Source of the DNA: Candidatus Nanopelagicales bacterium | GTDB taxonomy: Bacteria; Actinomycetota; Actinomycetes; S36-B12; UBA5976 | Direction: 5' to 3' | Assembly (NCBI GenBank): GCA_023254955.1 | Contig: JALRKC010000004.1 | Location: 1 to 24,664, forward strand | Length of the DNA: 24,664 bases | In this document: piece after piece, positions 6,052-13,848 of the stretch | Position numbering within the stretch: the first letter of the stretch is position 1 | Layout of the letters: every line of letters begins with the position of its first letter | The notes under the pieces: model-generated | What the model saw: only the letters and a program-made list of their open reading frames with translations | Database searches by the model: none | What the model was told of the DNA's origin: nothing | Position numbers and translations under genes: made by a program

Positions 6052-8682
6052 ATGTCAACTAAGACCGCACCGCCCAAATTATTGCTAGTTGATGGAAACT
6101 CTCTGGCCTATAGAGCTTTTTACGCCTTGCCGGTGGAAAGTTTCACCACGAGTGCAGGTCAAAGCACCAATGCCGTTTATGGCTTTTGCACCATGTTCTT
6201 AAATGCACTCAACAATGAAAGCCCCACTCATTTGGCTGTAGCTTTTGATGTTTCTCGCCAGACTTTTAGAAGTGAGCGCTATCCGCTCTATAAGGCAAAT
6301 CGTGCTAAATCACCAGAGGAATTCGTCTCACAACTTGGTTTGATTGAGAAGTTCTTAGAGTCCTTCAAAGTAAAAAGCGTTAAAAAAGAAGGATTTGAAG
6401 CCGATGATTTGATTGCAACGCTAGCTAAAAAAGGTGCCGAGGCAGGATTTGAAGTATTGATTCTTACTGGAGATCGAGATTCCTACCAATTAGCTAGCGA
6501 CAAGATAACTGTGCTTTATGCGCTCAAGGGCGTAAGTGAAATAGCCAGAATGACCCCTAAAGCAATTGAAGACAAATATGGATTAACCCCAGCTCAGTAT
6601 CCAGATTTTGCTGCGCTTAGAGGTGACGCCTCTGACAATCTGCCATCGGTACCTGGAGTGGGTGAAAAAACAGCCCTTAAGTGGATCAGCGAATACAAAA
6701 ATCTAGAAAATTTGTTAGCAAACGCTAAAAATATTTCAGGGAAAGTTGGCGAATCGTTAAGAGAGAACTTACAACAAGTCAGGTTGAATCGAGAATTAAC
6801 ACAATTAATTACCGATGTTGCGATAGATACAGAACTCGCTAACTATGAACTTGCTGAGCCAGAAAGCAATAAGGTGCTCCAGGTATTCACCGAATTAGAA
6901 TTTAATAGCCTAAAAAATCGATTTAAGTCACTATTTCTAAAAGAGACAAAAGCAACTCAAGATGTCAAATTTGAGATATTCACAAAAGAAAACGCCATAA
7001 AGTGGCTTAAGAGCACTAAAGGTGAGACCGTTAGTTTCCTAGTCAATTTTCACGACGGTAAACCACACACCATGGCGATTGCTGGGGCAAAGCCAAAAAT
7101 CATTGAGCTTGATACGGTTTTAGACGAATTTATAGTCTGGTGTGAAAATTCACAGGTAAAGAAACAAATTCACAATTTAAAGCCCTTAACTAAATGGTTA
7201 ATTTCAAATAATTCTCAATTAGTCGGCTTGCAAATCGATACTCATTTAGCTGGTTACTTACTAAATCCAGGTAGCAGAAACTTAGATCTTGAAGAATTAA
7301 GTTTGGAATATTTAAACTTAAATTTAGCCTCATCAATCCAAGCCCCAGCTGAACTATTTGAAGATTTAGCGTTAAATCAAAGTCAATTAGTTTCAAAAGC
7401 GATCGCCGTCGAAAAACTAAGCACATTTTTAATTGAGAAAATTGCTGAAATAGAAAACACCAAATTACTTACCGAATTAGAACTGCCCTTGGCAATGTTG
7501 CTTTGCGAAATGGAGCATTGCGGGGTCGCGATGGATTTGCCCTACTTGAAAAAACTTGAAGCAGAATTTGATAAGGAAGCAAGTAGCGCAACGACAGCTG
7601 CTCACAAATTGGCTGGTCGGGAGTTTAACCTTGCTTCACCAAAGCAGTTACAAGAAATTTTATTTCAAGAGCGTAATTTGCCAAAAACTAAGAAAACCAA
7701 AACTGGATTTACTACTGACGCTGATGCCTTAAATTGGCTTTTTGAAAATACACAAGATCCCTTGCTCGAGCAGATTCTCACCTTTAGAGAATTCATAAAG
7801 TTAAAGCAAATTGTTTCAGGGCTTATTCCGTTACTTGATATTCATTCGCGAATTCATACCACGCTAAATCAAACAGTCACCGCCACCGGAAGACTTTCTT
7901 CGCAAGATCCAAACTTGCAAAATATTCCAATCCGCACTGAGCATGGCAAGAAGATTCGAAAGGCCTTCATCGCTGGAAAAGATTGGGAAACTTTAGTTAC
8001 CGCTGATTACTCGCAGATAGAGATGCGGATTATGGCGCATTTGTCAGATGATGAAAATCTAATTGCTGCCTTCAACTCGGGCGAAGATTTGCACACAACA
8101 GTTGGTGCTTTGGTTTTTGGAGTTAAACCCAATGAAGTTGATGAAGACTTACGCAGACAAGTTAAAGCAATTTCATACGGAATTGCCTATGGTTTAAGTA
8201 GCTATGGGTTAAGCCAAACATTGGGAATTGGTGTTAGCGAAGCCAGCGAATTGATGGAAACTTATTATCAGCGATTTGGAAAAGTAAGAGACTACCTAGC
8301 TGAAGTTGTTAAAGATGCTAAAAAAAATGGCTACACTCAAACTCTGTTGGGTAGAAGGCGCTACTTGCCAGATTTGAATAGTACAAATCGTCAACTACAG
8401 CAAATGGCAGAGCGCATGGCGCTCAATGCGCCTATTCAAGGTTCTGCTGCTGATCTAATTAAGTTAGCGATGTTGCGAGTAAAGGCAGATTTTGAAAAAA
8501 GTCAGCTGCGGTCGCGATTAATTTTGCAAGTACACGATGAGCTGATCATTGAGGTAGCCCCGGGGGAGCGCGAAATCGTTGAAAAGATTTTGCCCGCAGC
8601 CATGGGTGAGGCTTATAACTTAAAAGTACCGCTAGCGGTGTCTGTGGGGCAAGGCAATTCTTGGGCCGAGGCCGCGCATTGA
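6052..8682 (+). CDS. polA: DNA polymerase I
   Basis: Pol I fills gaps after excision repair and removes Okazaki primers. Three domains are seen in 876 residues. A 5'-3' exonuclease covers about 1-290 (LLVDGNSLAYRAFYA, EADDLIAT, LTGDRDSYQL, GDASDNLPSVPGVGEKTA). A degenerate 3'-5' exonuclease-like domain covers about 305-480. The polymerase covers about 490-876. Motif A DYSQIEMR has catalytic D652. The O helix RRQVKAISYG has K705 and Y709. Motif C QVHDELIIEV has D829/E830. The acidic residues needed for proofreading (the DTE-type motif and its partners) are absent from the middle domain, as in Taq and actinobacterial Pol I. Y709 stands where E. coli has F762, as I recall for mycobacterial enzymes. 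The gene is probably leaderless. Confidence 0.97.
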   Translation: MSTKTAPPKLLLVDGNSLAYRAFYALPVESFTTSAGQSTNAVYGFCTMFLNALNNESPTHLAVAFDVSRQTFRSERYPLYKANRAKSPEEFVSQLGLIEKFLESFKVKSVKKEGFEADDLIATLAKKGAEAGFEVLILTGDRDSYQLASDKITVLYALKGVSEIARMTPKAIEDKYGLTPAQYPDFAALRGDASDNLPSVPGVGEKTALKWISEYKNLENLLANAKNISGKVGESLRENLQQVRLNRELTQLITDVAIDTELANYELAEPESNKVLQVFTELEFNSLKNRFKSLFLKETKATQDVKFEIFTKENAIKWLKSTKGETVSFLVNFHDGKPHTMAIAGAKPKIIELDTVLDEFIVWCENSQVKKQIHNLKPLTKWLISNNSQLVGLQIDTHLAGYLLNPGSRNLDLEELSLEYLNLNLASSIQAPAELFEDLALNQSQLVSKAIAVEKLSTFLIEKIAEIENTKLLTELELPLAMLLCEMEHCGVAMDLPYLKKLEAEFDKEASSATTAAHKLAGREFNLASPKQLQEILFQERNLPKTKKTKTGFTTDADALNWLFENTQDPLLEQILTFREFIKLKQIVSGLIPLLDIHSRIHTTLNQTVTATGRLSSQDPNLQNIPIRTEHGKKIRKAFIAGKDWETLVTADYSQIEMRIMAHLSDDENLIAAFNSGEDLHTTVGALVFGVKPNEVDEDLRRQVKAISYGIAYGLSSYGLSQTLGIGVSEASELMETYYQRFGKVRDYLAEVVKDAKKNGYTQTLLGRRRYLPDLNSTNRQLQQMAERMALNAPIQGSAADLIKLAMLRVKADFEKSQLRSRLILQVHDELIIEVAPGEREIVEKILPAAMGEAYNLKVPLAVSVGQGNSWAEAAH

Positions 8683-8834
8683 CCCATATATAGAACAAGT
8701 ACGCTTGGGTAGTTGAGTTGCAAATGCGTCATCCGACAGGGCGTGGTGGTGCGGATCGCTAAGAGATCAAGTTTGAAATTCAATTAACTACTAGAAAAGC
8801 GCAGTTTCTAACTGCTTGAAAGATAATCTAAATA
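8683..8834 (+). promoter_or_regulatory. Structured intergenic region and promoter ahead of rpsA
   Basis: This 152-base gap is one of the longest non-coding stretches in the window. It contains three inverted repeats. CAAG-TACG-CTTG lies at 8696-8707. A GC-rich hairpin spans 8726-8759, with stem GCG-(TC)-ATCCG pairing with CGGAT-CGC and an apical G-rich loop. GCAGTT-TCT-AACTGC lies at 8801-8815. AGATAATCT follows at 8821-8829, where TAATCT or GATAAT is a good -10 box placed 5-7 bases before the rpsA ATG. A second possible promoter is TTGACC (8679-8684) with TACGCT (8700-8705), but its 15-base spacer is short. There is no run of T after any hairpin, so none looks like an intrinsic terminator. 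A leader or small-RNA role is inference. Confidence 0.5.
8724..8762 (+). other. Possible 12-codon leader ORF before rpsA
   Basis: An ATG at 8724 opens a reading frame of 12 codons (MRHPTGRGGADR) closed by TAA at 8760-8762. It coincides almost exactly with the GC-rich hairpin at 8726-8759 and is clearly richer in G and C than the surrounding bases. There is no convincing Shine-Dalgarno site. The alternative is that only the RNA structure matters and the ORF is accidental. The peptide does not resemble anything I recognise. Confidence 0.2.
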
Positions 8835-10202
8835 ATGTCAGTTTCTTCATCTACAAGTCCGCAAGTTGCAATTAACGATATTGGCTCCAACGAAGAGTTA
8901 CTAGCGGCAATCGATAAAACCATAAAATATTTTAATGACGGAGACCTCGTTGAAGGTGTCGTTGTAAAAGTTGATCGTGACGAAGTCTTGTTAGACATCG
9001 GATACAAAACCGAGGGTGTTATACCTTCAAGAGAATTAACTATTCGCCACGATGTCGATCCCAGCGAAGTAATTAACGTTGGCGACACTGTAGAAGCCTT
9101 AGTACTTCAAAAAGAAGATAAAGAAGGCCGCCTAATTCTTTCTAAGAAGCGTGCTCAATACGAACGCGCCTGGGGCAGTATTGAAAAAATTAAGAATGAA
9201 GATGGTGTTGTTAAAGGCAACGTTATCGAGGTAGTCAAGGGTGGATTAATCGTCGACATTGGATTGAGAGGCTTTTTGCCTGCATCGTTAGTAGAGATGC
9301 GACGAGTTCGTGATTTATCTCCTTACATGGGTCAAGAAATCGAAGCAAAAATTATCGAACTTGATAAGAACCGAAATAACGTGGTGCTGTCTAGAAGAGC
9401 TTGGTTAGAACAGTCGCAATCTGCTAGCCGCTCAACTTTCTTAAATCAACTTCAAAAGGGTCAAATTCGCTCTGGTCACATCTCAAGCATCGTTAACTTT
9501 GGTGCCTTTGTAGATCTTGGTGGCGTTGATGGCTTGGTTCACGTTTCCGAACTCTCTTGGAAGCATATCGAGCATCCATCAGAAGTTGTTGAAGTTGGAA
9601 TGCCAGTAACTGTTGAAGTTCTTGAAGTTGACATGGAACGTGAGCGGGTATCTCTCTCACTGAAGTCAACTCAAGAAGATCCTTGGCAGCAATTTGCCCG
9701 TGAACACAAAATCAACGCAGTGGTTCCAGGAACTGTTACCAAGTTAGTTCCTTTTGGCGCCTTCATTCGTGTTGCTGATGGAATTGAAGGCTTAGTTCAC
9801 ATCTCTGAATTGAGCAAAACTCACGTTGAAATTCCAGAACAAGTAGTTCAGGTAGGTCAAGAAATAAGTGTAAAAGTGATTGACATTGATCTTGATCGTC
9901 GTCGAGTCTCTTTGTCTGTGCGTCAAGCAGACGATTCAGCCGATGCCACTGCTGCTTTTGATCCTTATCAATATGGAATGACGCCGGTTTACGATGAAGC
10001 CGGTAAATATATTGGTCCAGAAGGATTTGATCCATCCACCGGTGAATGGAAAGCTGGATTTGAAGATCAAAAAGAAGAGTGGCAAAAACAATACTCAGAA
10101 GCCTTAGCCAAATGGCAAGGTGAACAAAATTCAGAGTCAGGTACTTTGGCGCAAAATAGTAAATTAGCTGAATTAAAAGACAAACTAGACCAAAACTCTT
10201 AA
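8835..10202 (+). CDS. rpsA: 30S ribosomal protein S1
   Basis: S1 is an mRNA-binding ribosomal protein of the 30S subunit. The 455-residue actinobacterial form has four S1 OB-fold repeats, at about 36-105, 123-188, 206-275 and 291-360. They are marked by GDLVEGVVVKVDRDEVLLDIG, VVKGGLIVDIGLRGFLPASLVE, IVNFGAFVDLGGVDGLVHVSELSW and KLVPFGAFIRVADGIEGLVHISELS. E. coli S1 has six repeats. A charged tail of about 90 residues follows, containing GPEGFDPSTGEWKAGF, as in other actinobacterial S1 proteins. The N-terminus APQVAVNDIG-like SPQVAINDIG supports the ATG at 8835. The gene follows a likely leaderless promoter (AGATAATCT at 8821-8829). It is followed 16 bases later by coaE, and the two are probably cotranscribed. 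Confidence 0.98.
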   Translation: MSVSSSTSPQVAINDIGSNEELLAAIDKTIKYFNDGDLVEGVVVKVDRDEVLLDIGYKTEGVIPSRELTIRHDVDPSEVINVGDTVEALVLQKEDKEGRLILSKKRAQYERAWGSIEKIKNEDGVVKGNVIEVVKGGLIVDIGLRGFLPASLVEMRRVRDLSPYMGQEIEAKIIELDKNRNNVVLSRRAWLEQSQSASRSTFLNQLQKGQIRSGHISSIVNFGAFVDLGGVDGLVHVSELSWKHIEHPSEVVEVGMPVTVEVLEVDMERERVSLSLKSTQEDPWQQFAREHKINAVVPGTVTKLVPFGAFIRVADGIEGLVHISELSKTHVEIPEQVVQVGQEISVKVIDIDLDRRRVSLSVRQADDSADATAAFDPYQYGMTPVYDEAGKYIGPEGFDPSTGEWKAGFEDQKEEWQKQYSEALAKWQGEQNSESGTLAQNSKLAELKDKLDQNS

Positions 10203-10218
10203 GAGTTATGAGTTAGCT

Positions 10219-10806
10219 TTGCGTATTGGCTTAACAGGCGGAATCGGTGCAGGAAAAAGCACCGTTTCCGCTTGTTTTGCAAAAAGAGGCGCCAAGATAA
10301 TTTCTTCAGACAAAATTGCGCAAGAAATCTTGGATAGACCCCAGGTGCAAATAAAATTGGTCGAACTCTTCGGTGAAGAAGCAGTGAACTCAGGTAAAAC
10401 CGATCGAAAAGTATTGAGCGAGCAAGTTTTTCTCGAACCAGAATTAAGGTTAAAACTTGAAGCGATTGTCCATCCACTGGTGAGGGCAGAAGTAATCAAA
10501 GAGTTTGCCGCCGTTCAACCAGGGGAAGTGGCAATAAATGAAGTCCCGCTACTTTTTGAAGTGGGCTTAGAAAAGAATTACGACTTAGTTATAAGTGTGG
10601 TTGCCGATCAAGAAACTAGAATCCAGCGCGCCATGCAGCGGGGAATGTCGCGAGCAGATGTGGTGGCCAGGCTCAGCGTTCAGGTTTTAGATGAAGAAAG
10701 AATCAAAAAAAGCGATTTAATCATTGAAAACAACCGCACTTTAAGTGAATTAGAAAAACAGGTCGACTCGGCCTGGCAACAGATACTAAGTTTGGTGAAG
10801 TCATGA
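10219..10806 (+). CDS. coaE: Dephospho-CoA kinase
   Basis: CoaE phosphorylates dephospho-CoA on the 3'-hydroxyl of ribose, the last step of coenzyme A synthesis. The 195-residue P-loop kinase opens with [15 protein letters not shown] (Walker A at about 7-14), continues with the substrate-binding [11 protein letters not shown] block, the HPLVRAE motif and the lid region [23 protein letters not shown]. The start is a TTG at 10219: the only nearby ATG (10208) hits a stop after two codons, and no other in-frame start lies between the rpsA stop and the P-loop. It lacks the extra C-terminal UPF0157-type domain found on mycobacterial CoaE. The stop overlaps the uvrB ATG by four bases (ATGA), which indicates coupling. 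Confidence 0.95.
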   Translation: MRIGLTGGIGAGKSTVSACFAKRGAKIISSDKIAQEILDRPQVQIKLVELFGEEAVNSGKTDRKVLSEQVFLEPELRLKLEAIVHPLVRAEVIKEFAAVQPGEVAINEVPLLFEVGLEKNYDLVISVVADQETRIQRAMQRGMSRADVVARLSVQVLDEERIKKSDLIIENNRTLSELEKQVDSAWQQILSLVKS

Positions 10807-12842
10807 GTTTGGCACCAAGGCTCAGTCGAAAAGTATCTCCGTTTCAAGTAGTTTCTGAATTTACTCCCGCAGGTGATCAGCCCAAAGCAATAGCCGAGCT
10901 AGAAAAAAGAATTAATGATGGTGAAAAACATGTAGTTTTACTTGGAGCAACAGGAACAGGTAAGTCAGCTACCTGTGCTTGGTTAGTAGAAAAACTTCAA
11001 AGACCAACTTTAGTAATTGAACCTAATAAAACTTTGGCTGCACAAATGGCGAATGAATTAAAACAAATGTTTCCGAATAATGCTGTTGAGTACTTTGTTT
11101 CTTACTATGACTATTACCAACCTGAAGCCTATGTCCCGCAAACCGATACTTTTATTGAAAAAGACGCTTCAATAAATGCCGAGGTGGAGCGGTTACGGCA
11201 TGCTGCAACCAGCTCGCTCTTAACCAGGCGAGACGTCATAGTGGTGGCAACTGTTTCTTGTATTTACGGCTTGGGCACTCCCGAGGAATACATTGAGCAG
11301 GCTATAAAAATCTCTAAAAATGAACCCATCAGCAGAGAAGTCATTATGAAGCAATTGGTTTCTATTCAATACACCAGAAACGATGTGGCATTTGAAAGAG
11401 GAACATTTAGAGTTCGCGGCGATACTGTAGAAGTATTTCCAGTTTATGAAGAATATGCAATTCGAATCGAGATGTTCGGTGATGAAATCGACCGCATCTT
11501 AACGCTGCATCCTTTGACTGGCGAGGTAATTAGTGATGACGAAGAGCTTCTAATATTTCCAGCAACTCATTATGTCGCCTCGACTGAACGCACCAATCAG
11601 GCAATGAGTGAAATTGAAAAAGAACTTCATGAAAGATTAGTTGAGTTAAAAAAGCAAAATAAGTTGCTAGAACATCAACGCCTGAGAATGCGTACAACTT
11701 TTGACTTAGAAATGATTCGCGAGTTGGGGTTCTGTTCAGGAATCGAGAACTACTCCCGTTTTTTTGATGACAGACCGCCGGGCTCTGCACCCAACACTCT
11801 TTTGGATTACTTTCCCGATGATTTTTTGCTGATTATCGACGAATCACATGTCACTGTGCCCCAGATTGGGGCGATGTATGAAGGAGATCGCTCCAGAAAG
11901 CGGACTTTGGTTGATTATGGATTTCGCTTGCCCAGTGCGATGGATAACCGACCGCTTAAATTTAATGAATTTGAAAAAAGAGTTGGCCAAACTGTTTATC
12001 TATCTGCTACACCTGGAAAATATGAATTAGAGAAGGTTTCGTCGGTAGTAGAACAAGTAATTAGACCTACTGGCCTGGTTGATCCGCAAGTACTGGTTCA
12101 TCCAATTAAAGGTCAAATCGATGATTTATTGCATCGGATACGCGAACGAGCTGAAAAAAGCGAAAGAGTTTTAGTTACAACGCTAACTAAAAAAATGGCA
12201 GAAGAGCTTACGGATTTTTTTACCGAAAAGGGAGTGCGTGTTAGGTATCTTCATAGTGAAATAGACACTTTGAGACGGGTAGAACTCCTTAGAGAATTGC
12301 GATTGGGAGTATTTGATTGTCTGGTTGGTATAAATCTTTTGAGAGAAGGTTTGGATCTTCCAGAAGTATCTCTAGTAGCAATTTTGGATGCAGATAAGCA
12401 AGGCTTTTTGCGATCGGAAACTAGTCTTATTCAAACTATCGGCCGAGCAGCCAGAAATGTTTCTGGGCAAGTAGTGATGTATGCAGATGAAATCACTCCG
12501 CAAATGAAGGCTGCTATCGATGAAACCAATCGACGGCGAGATAAGCAGTTACTGTTTAATAAAAAAAATGGAATTGATCCAGCACCATTGAGAAAGAAAA
12601 TTGCCGATATCACTGATTCGATTGTCCGCGAAGATGAAGACACGCAACAAGCACTAAATAAGATTAGTGAAAAAATCAAGAAGGCTAATACGCCAACGGG
12701 GGACCTCGCCGCGCTGATTGAGGAACTAACTGAAGCGATGCGTAGCGCTGCTAGCGAATTGAATTTTGAGCTTGCCGCTCGCTATCGAGACGAAATTAGA
12801 GATCTTAAAAAAGAGTTGAATCAAATGTTGCGGGTAAAGTGA
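10803..12842 (+). CDS. uvrB: Excinuclease ABC subunit B (helicase-like damage verifier)
   Basis: UvrB receives damaged DNA from UvrA, verifies the lesion with a beta-hairpin and recruits UvrC for dual incision. The 679-residue protein has Walker A GATGTGKS at 48-55, the beta-hairpin region with [21 protein letters not shown] at about 100-120, Walker B DESH at 346-349, and helicase motifs V/VI in [11 protein letters not shown] and QTIGRAARN. The UVR domain that contacts UvrC lies at about 635-672 ([27 protein letters not shown]). The length is normal. The ATG overlaps the coaE stop, so it is probably read from the rpsA-coaE transcript. No GAAC-N4-GTTC SOS box is visible upstream of this operon. 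Confidence 0.98.
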   Translation: MSLAPRLSRKVSPFQVVSEFTPAGDQPKAIAELEKRINDGEKHVVLLGATGTGKSATCAWLVEKLQRPTLVIEPNKTLAAQMANELKQMFPNNAVEYFVSYYDYYQPEAYVPQTDTFIEKDASINAEVERLRHAATSSLLTRRDVIVVATVSCIYGLGTPEEYIEQAIKISKNEPISREVIMKQLVSIQYTRNDVAFERGTFRVRGDTVEVFPVYEEYAIRIEMFGDEIDRILTLHPLTGEVISDDEELLIFPATHYVASTERTNQAMSEIEKELHERLVELKKQNKLLEHQRLRMRTTFDLEMIRELGFCSGIENYSRFFDDRPPGSAPNTLLDYFPDDFLLIIDESHVTVPQIGAMYEGDRSRKRTLVDYGFRLPSAMDNRPLKFNEFEKRVGQTVYLSATPGKYELEKVSSVVEQVIRPTGLVDPQVLVHPIKGQIDDLLHRIRERAEKSERVLVTTLTKKMAEELTDFFTEKGVRVRYLHSEIDTLRRVELLRELRLGVFDCLVGINLLREGLDLPEVSLVAILDADKQGFLRSETSLIQTIGRAARNVSGQVVMYADEITPQMKAAIDETNRRRDKQLLFNKKNGIDPAPLRKKIADITDSIVREDEDTQQALNKISEKIKKANTPTGDLAALIEELTEAMRSAASELNFELAARYRDEIRDLKKELNQMLRVK

Positions 12843-12849
12843 GTGGACC

Positions 12850-12860
12850 TAGGATAGATT
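12850..12860 (+). promoter_or_regulatory. -10 region of terC
   Basis: The stretch TAGGATAGATT holds two TANNNT hexamers: TAGGAT (12850-12855) and TAGATT (12855-12860). The second lies seven bases before the terC ATG at 12868, the leaderless spacing seen for polA and pdtaR. The first would give an mRNA leader of about six bases. No Shine-Dalgarno site precedes the ATG. Confidence 0.5.
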
Positions 12861-12867
12861 CAAGTAA

Positions 12868-13839
12868 ATGAGCGTTTCTCTGACCACCTGGGCAATAACC
12901 CTAATAATGGTATTCGGTGTCTACGGAATTGATTTCATTCACGCCAAGCGAAACCCGCACGAAGTAACAATAAAAGAAGCTGCCACTTGGGCGACTATTT
13001 ATATCCTTGCCGCATTTTCCTTTGCTGCAGGTATGTGGGTTTTTAGAAGCCCCCAAGCTGGACAAGAGTTTATAGCAGGATTTATCACCGAATACAGTTT
13101 AAGTGTTGATAACTTGTTTGTCTTTGTGATCATTTTAAGCGCTTTCGGAGTACCAAAAAATCATCAAAAAACAGTTTTGCAGATCGGCATTCTCGGTGCC
13201 TTGGTATTAAGGTTCCTCTTCATCATCATTGGAGCTGCGTTAGTCGCTAGATTTTCTTGGGTATTTTTTATTTTTGGGGCATTCTTAATTTACACTGCGA
13301 TAAAACTGGTAAAGCACAATGGCGTTGAATTTGATCCAGCTCAAAGTAGGGTCTTGAAGTTAGCAGAAAAATTTATTCCTTTAACACCGCAATACCATGA
13401 AGGAAAATTCCGCGTAAAAGTTGCAAACAAGTATTTCTATACTCCAATGTTTATCGTGATGATCGCGATTTTTACCACTGACATAGTTTTTGCACTTGAT
13501 TCAATCCCAGCAATCTATGGCTTAACAAAGGATCCATACATTGTTTTCACCACCAACGCTTTTGCGTTGATGGGTTTAAGGCAACTTTATTTTCTACTAG
13601 ACGGCCTTCTTTCTAGATTAATTTATTTGGGGTATGGATTAGCACTAATTTTAGGTTTTATTGGGCTGAAGATGCTCATTCACGCACTTCATGAGAACGG
13701 CTTTGAACAATTGACAGAGATTCCAATCACTCTTTCACTGATTTTCATCCTCGCGACTATCACTATCACAGTGATTGTGAGCTTAATACAAGCAAAGCGA
13801 CATCCTGAATTAGTCAAAAAAATTGGCCCTGAAAAATAA
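12868..13839 (+). CDS. TerC family membrane protein
   Basis: This is a polytopic membrane protein of 323 residues with about nine predicted transmembrane segments. The signature ITEYSLSVDNLFVFVIIL at about 73-90 and DIVFALDSIPAIYG at about 206-219 carry the conserved intramembrane acidic residues of the TerC family. Members have been linked to tellurite resistance and, more recently, to manganese export (TerC/Alx/MeeF). Metal efflux is the likeliest role here but is not shown by the sequence. There is no tellurite-resistance cluster around it. It sits between uvrB and uvrA, 25 bases after uvrB, with its own -10 box. As I recall, TerC genes occur next to uvr genes in other actinobacteria, so this position may be inherited rather than functional. 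Confidence 0.9.
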   Translation: MSVSLTTWAITLIMVFGVYGIDFIHAKRNPHEVTIKEAATWATIYILAAFSFAAGMWVFRSPQAGQEFIAGFITEYSLSVDNLFVFVIILSAFGVPKNHQKTVLQIGILGALVLRFLFIIIGAALVARFSWVFFIFGAFLIYTAIKLVKHNGVEFDPAQSRVLKLAEKFIPLTPQYHEGKFRVKVANKYFYTPMFIVMIAIFTTDIVFALDSIPAIYGLTKDPYIVFTTNAFALMGLRQLYFLLDGLLSRLIYLGYGLALILGFIGLKMLIHALHENGFEQLTEIPITLSLIFILATITITVIVSLIQAKRHPELVKKIGPEK

Positions 13840-13842
13840 TAT
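13837..13842 (+). promoter_or_regulatory. -10 box of uvrA
   Basis: TAATAT overlaps the terC stop codon (TAA at 13837-13839) and ends six bases before the uvrA ATG at 13849. The spacing predicts a leaderless uvrA mRNA. No Shine-Dalgarno site or SOS box is visible. Confidence 0.55.
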
Positions 13843-13848
13843 TTCTAT

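Noticed and set aside
8679..8705. TTGACC/TACGCT as the main rpsA promoter
   Set aside because: The spacer is 15 bases and the -10 lies in a small inverted repeat; the AGATAATCT box next to the ATG fits the window's pattern better. It is kept only as a possible second promoter.
8682..8710. ACCCA...TGGGT inverted repeat after polA as an intrinsic terminator
   Set aside because: The loop is long and no T run follows.
10199..10499. Two overlapping minus-strand open frames opposite coaE
   Set aside because: They are shadows of coaE; compositions are not protein-like, and the plus frame encodes a full P-loop kinase.
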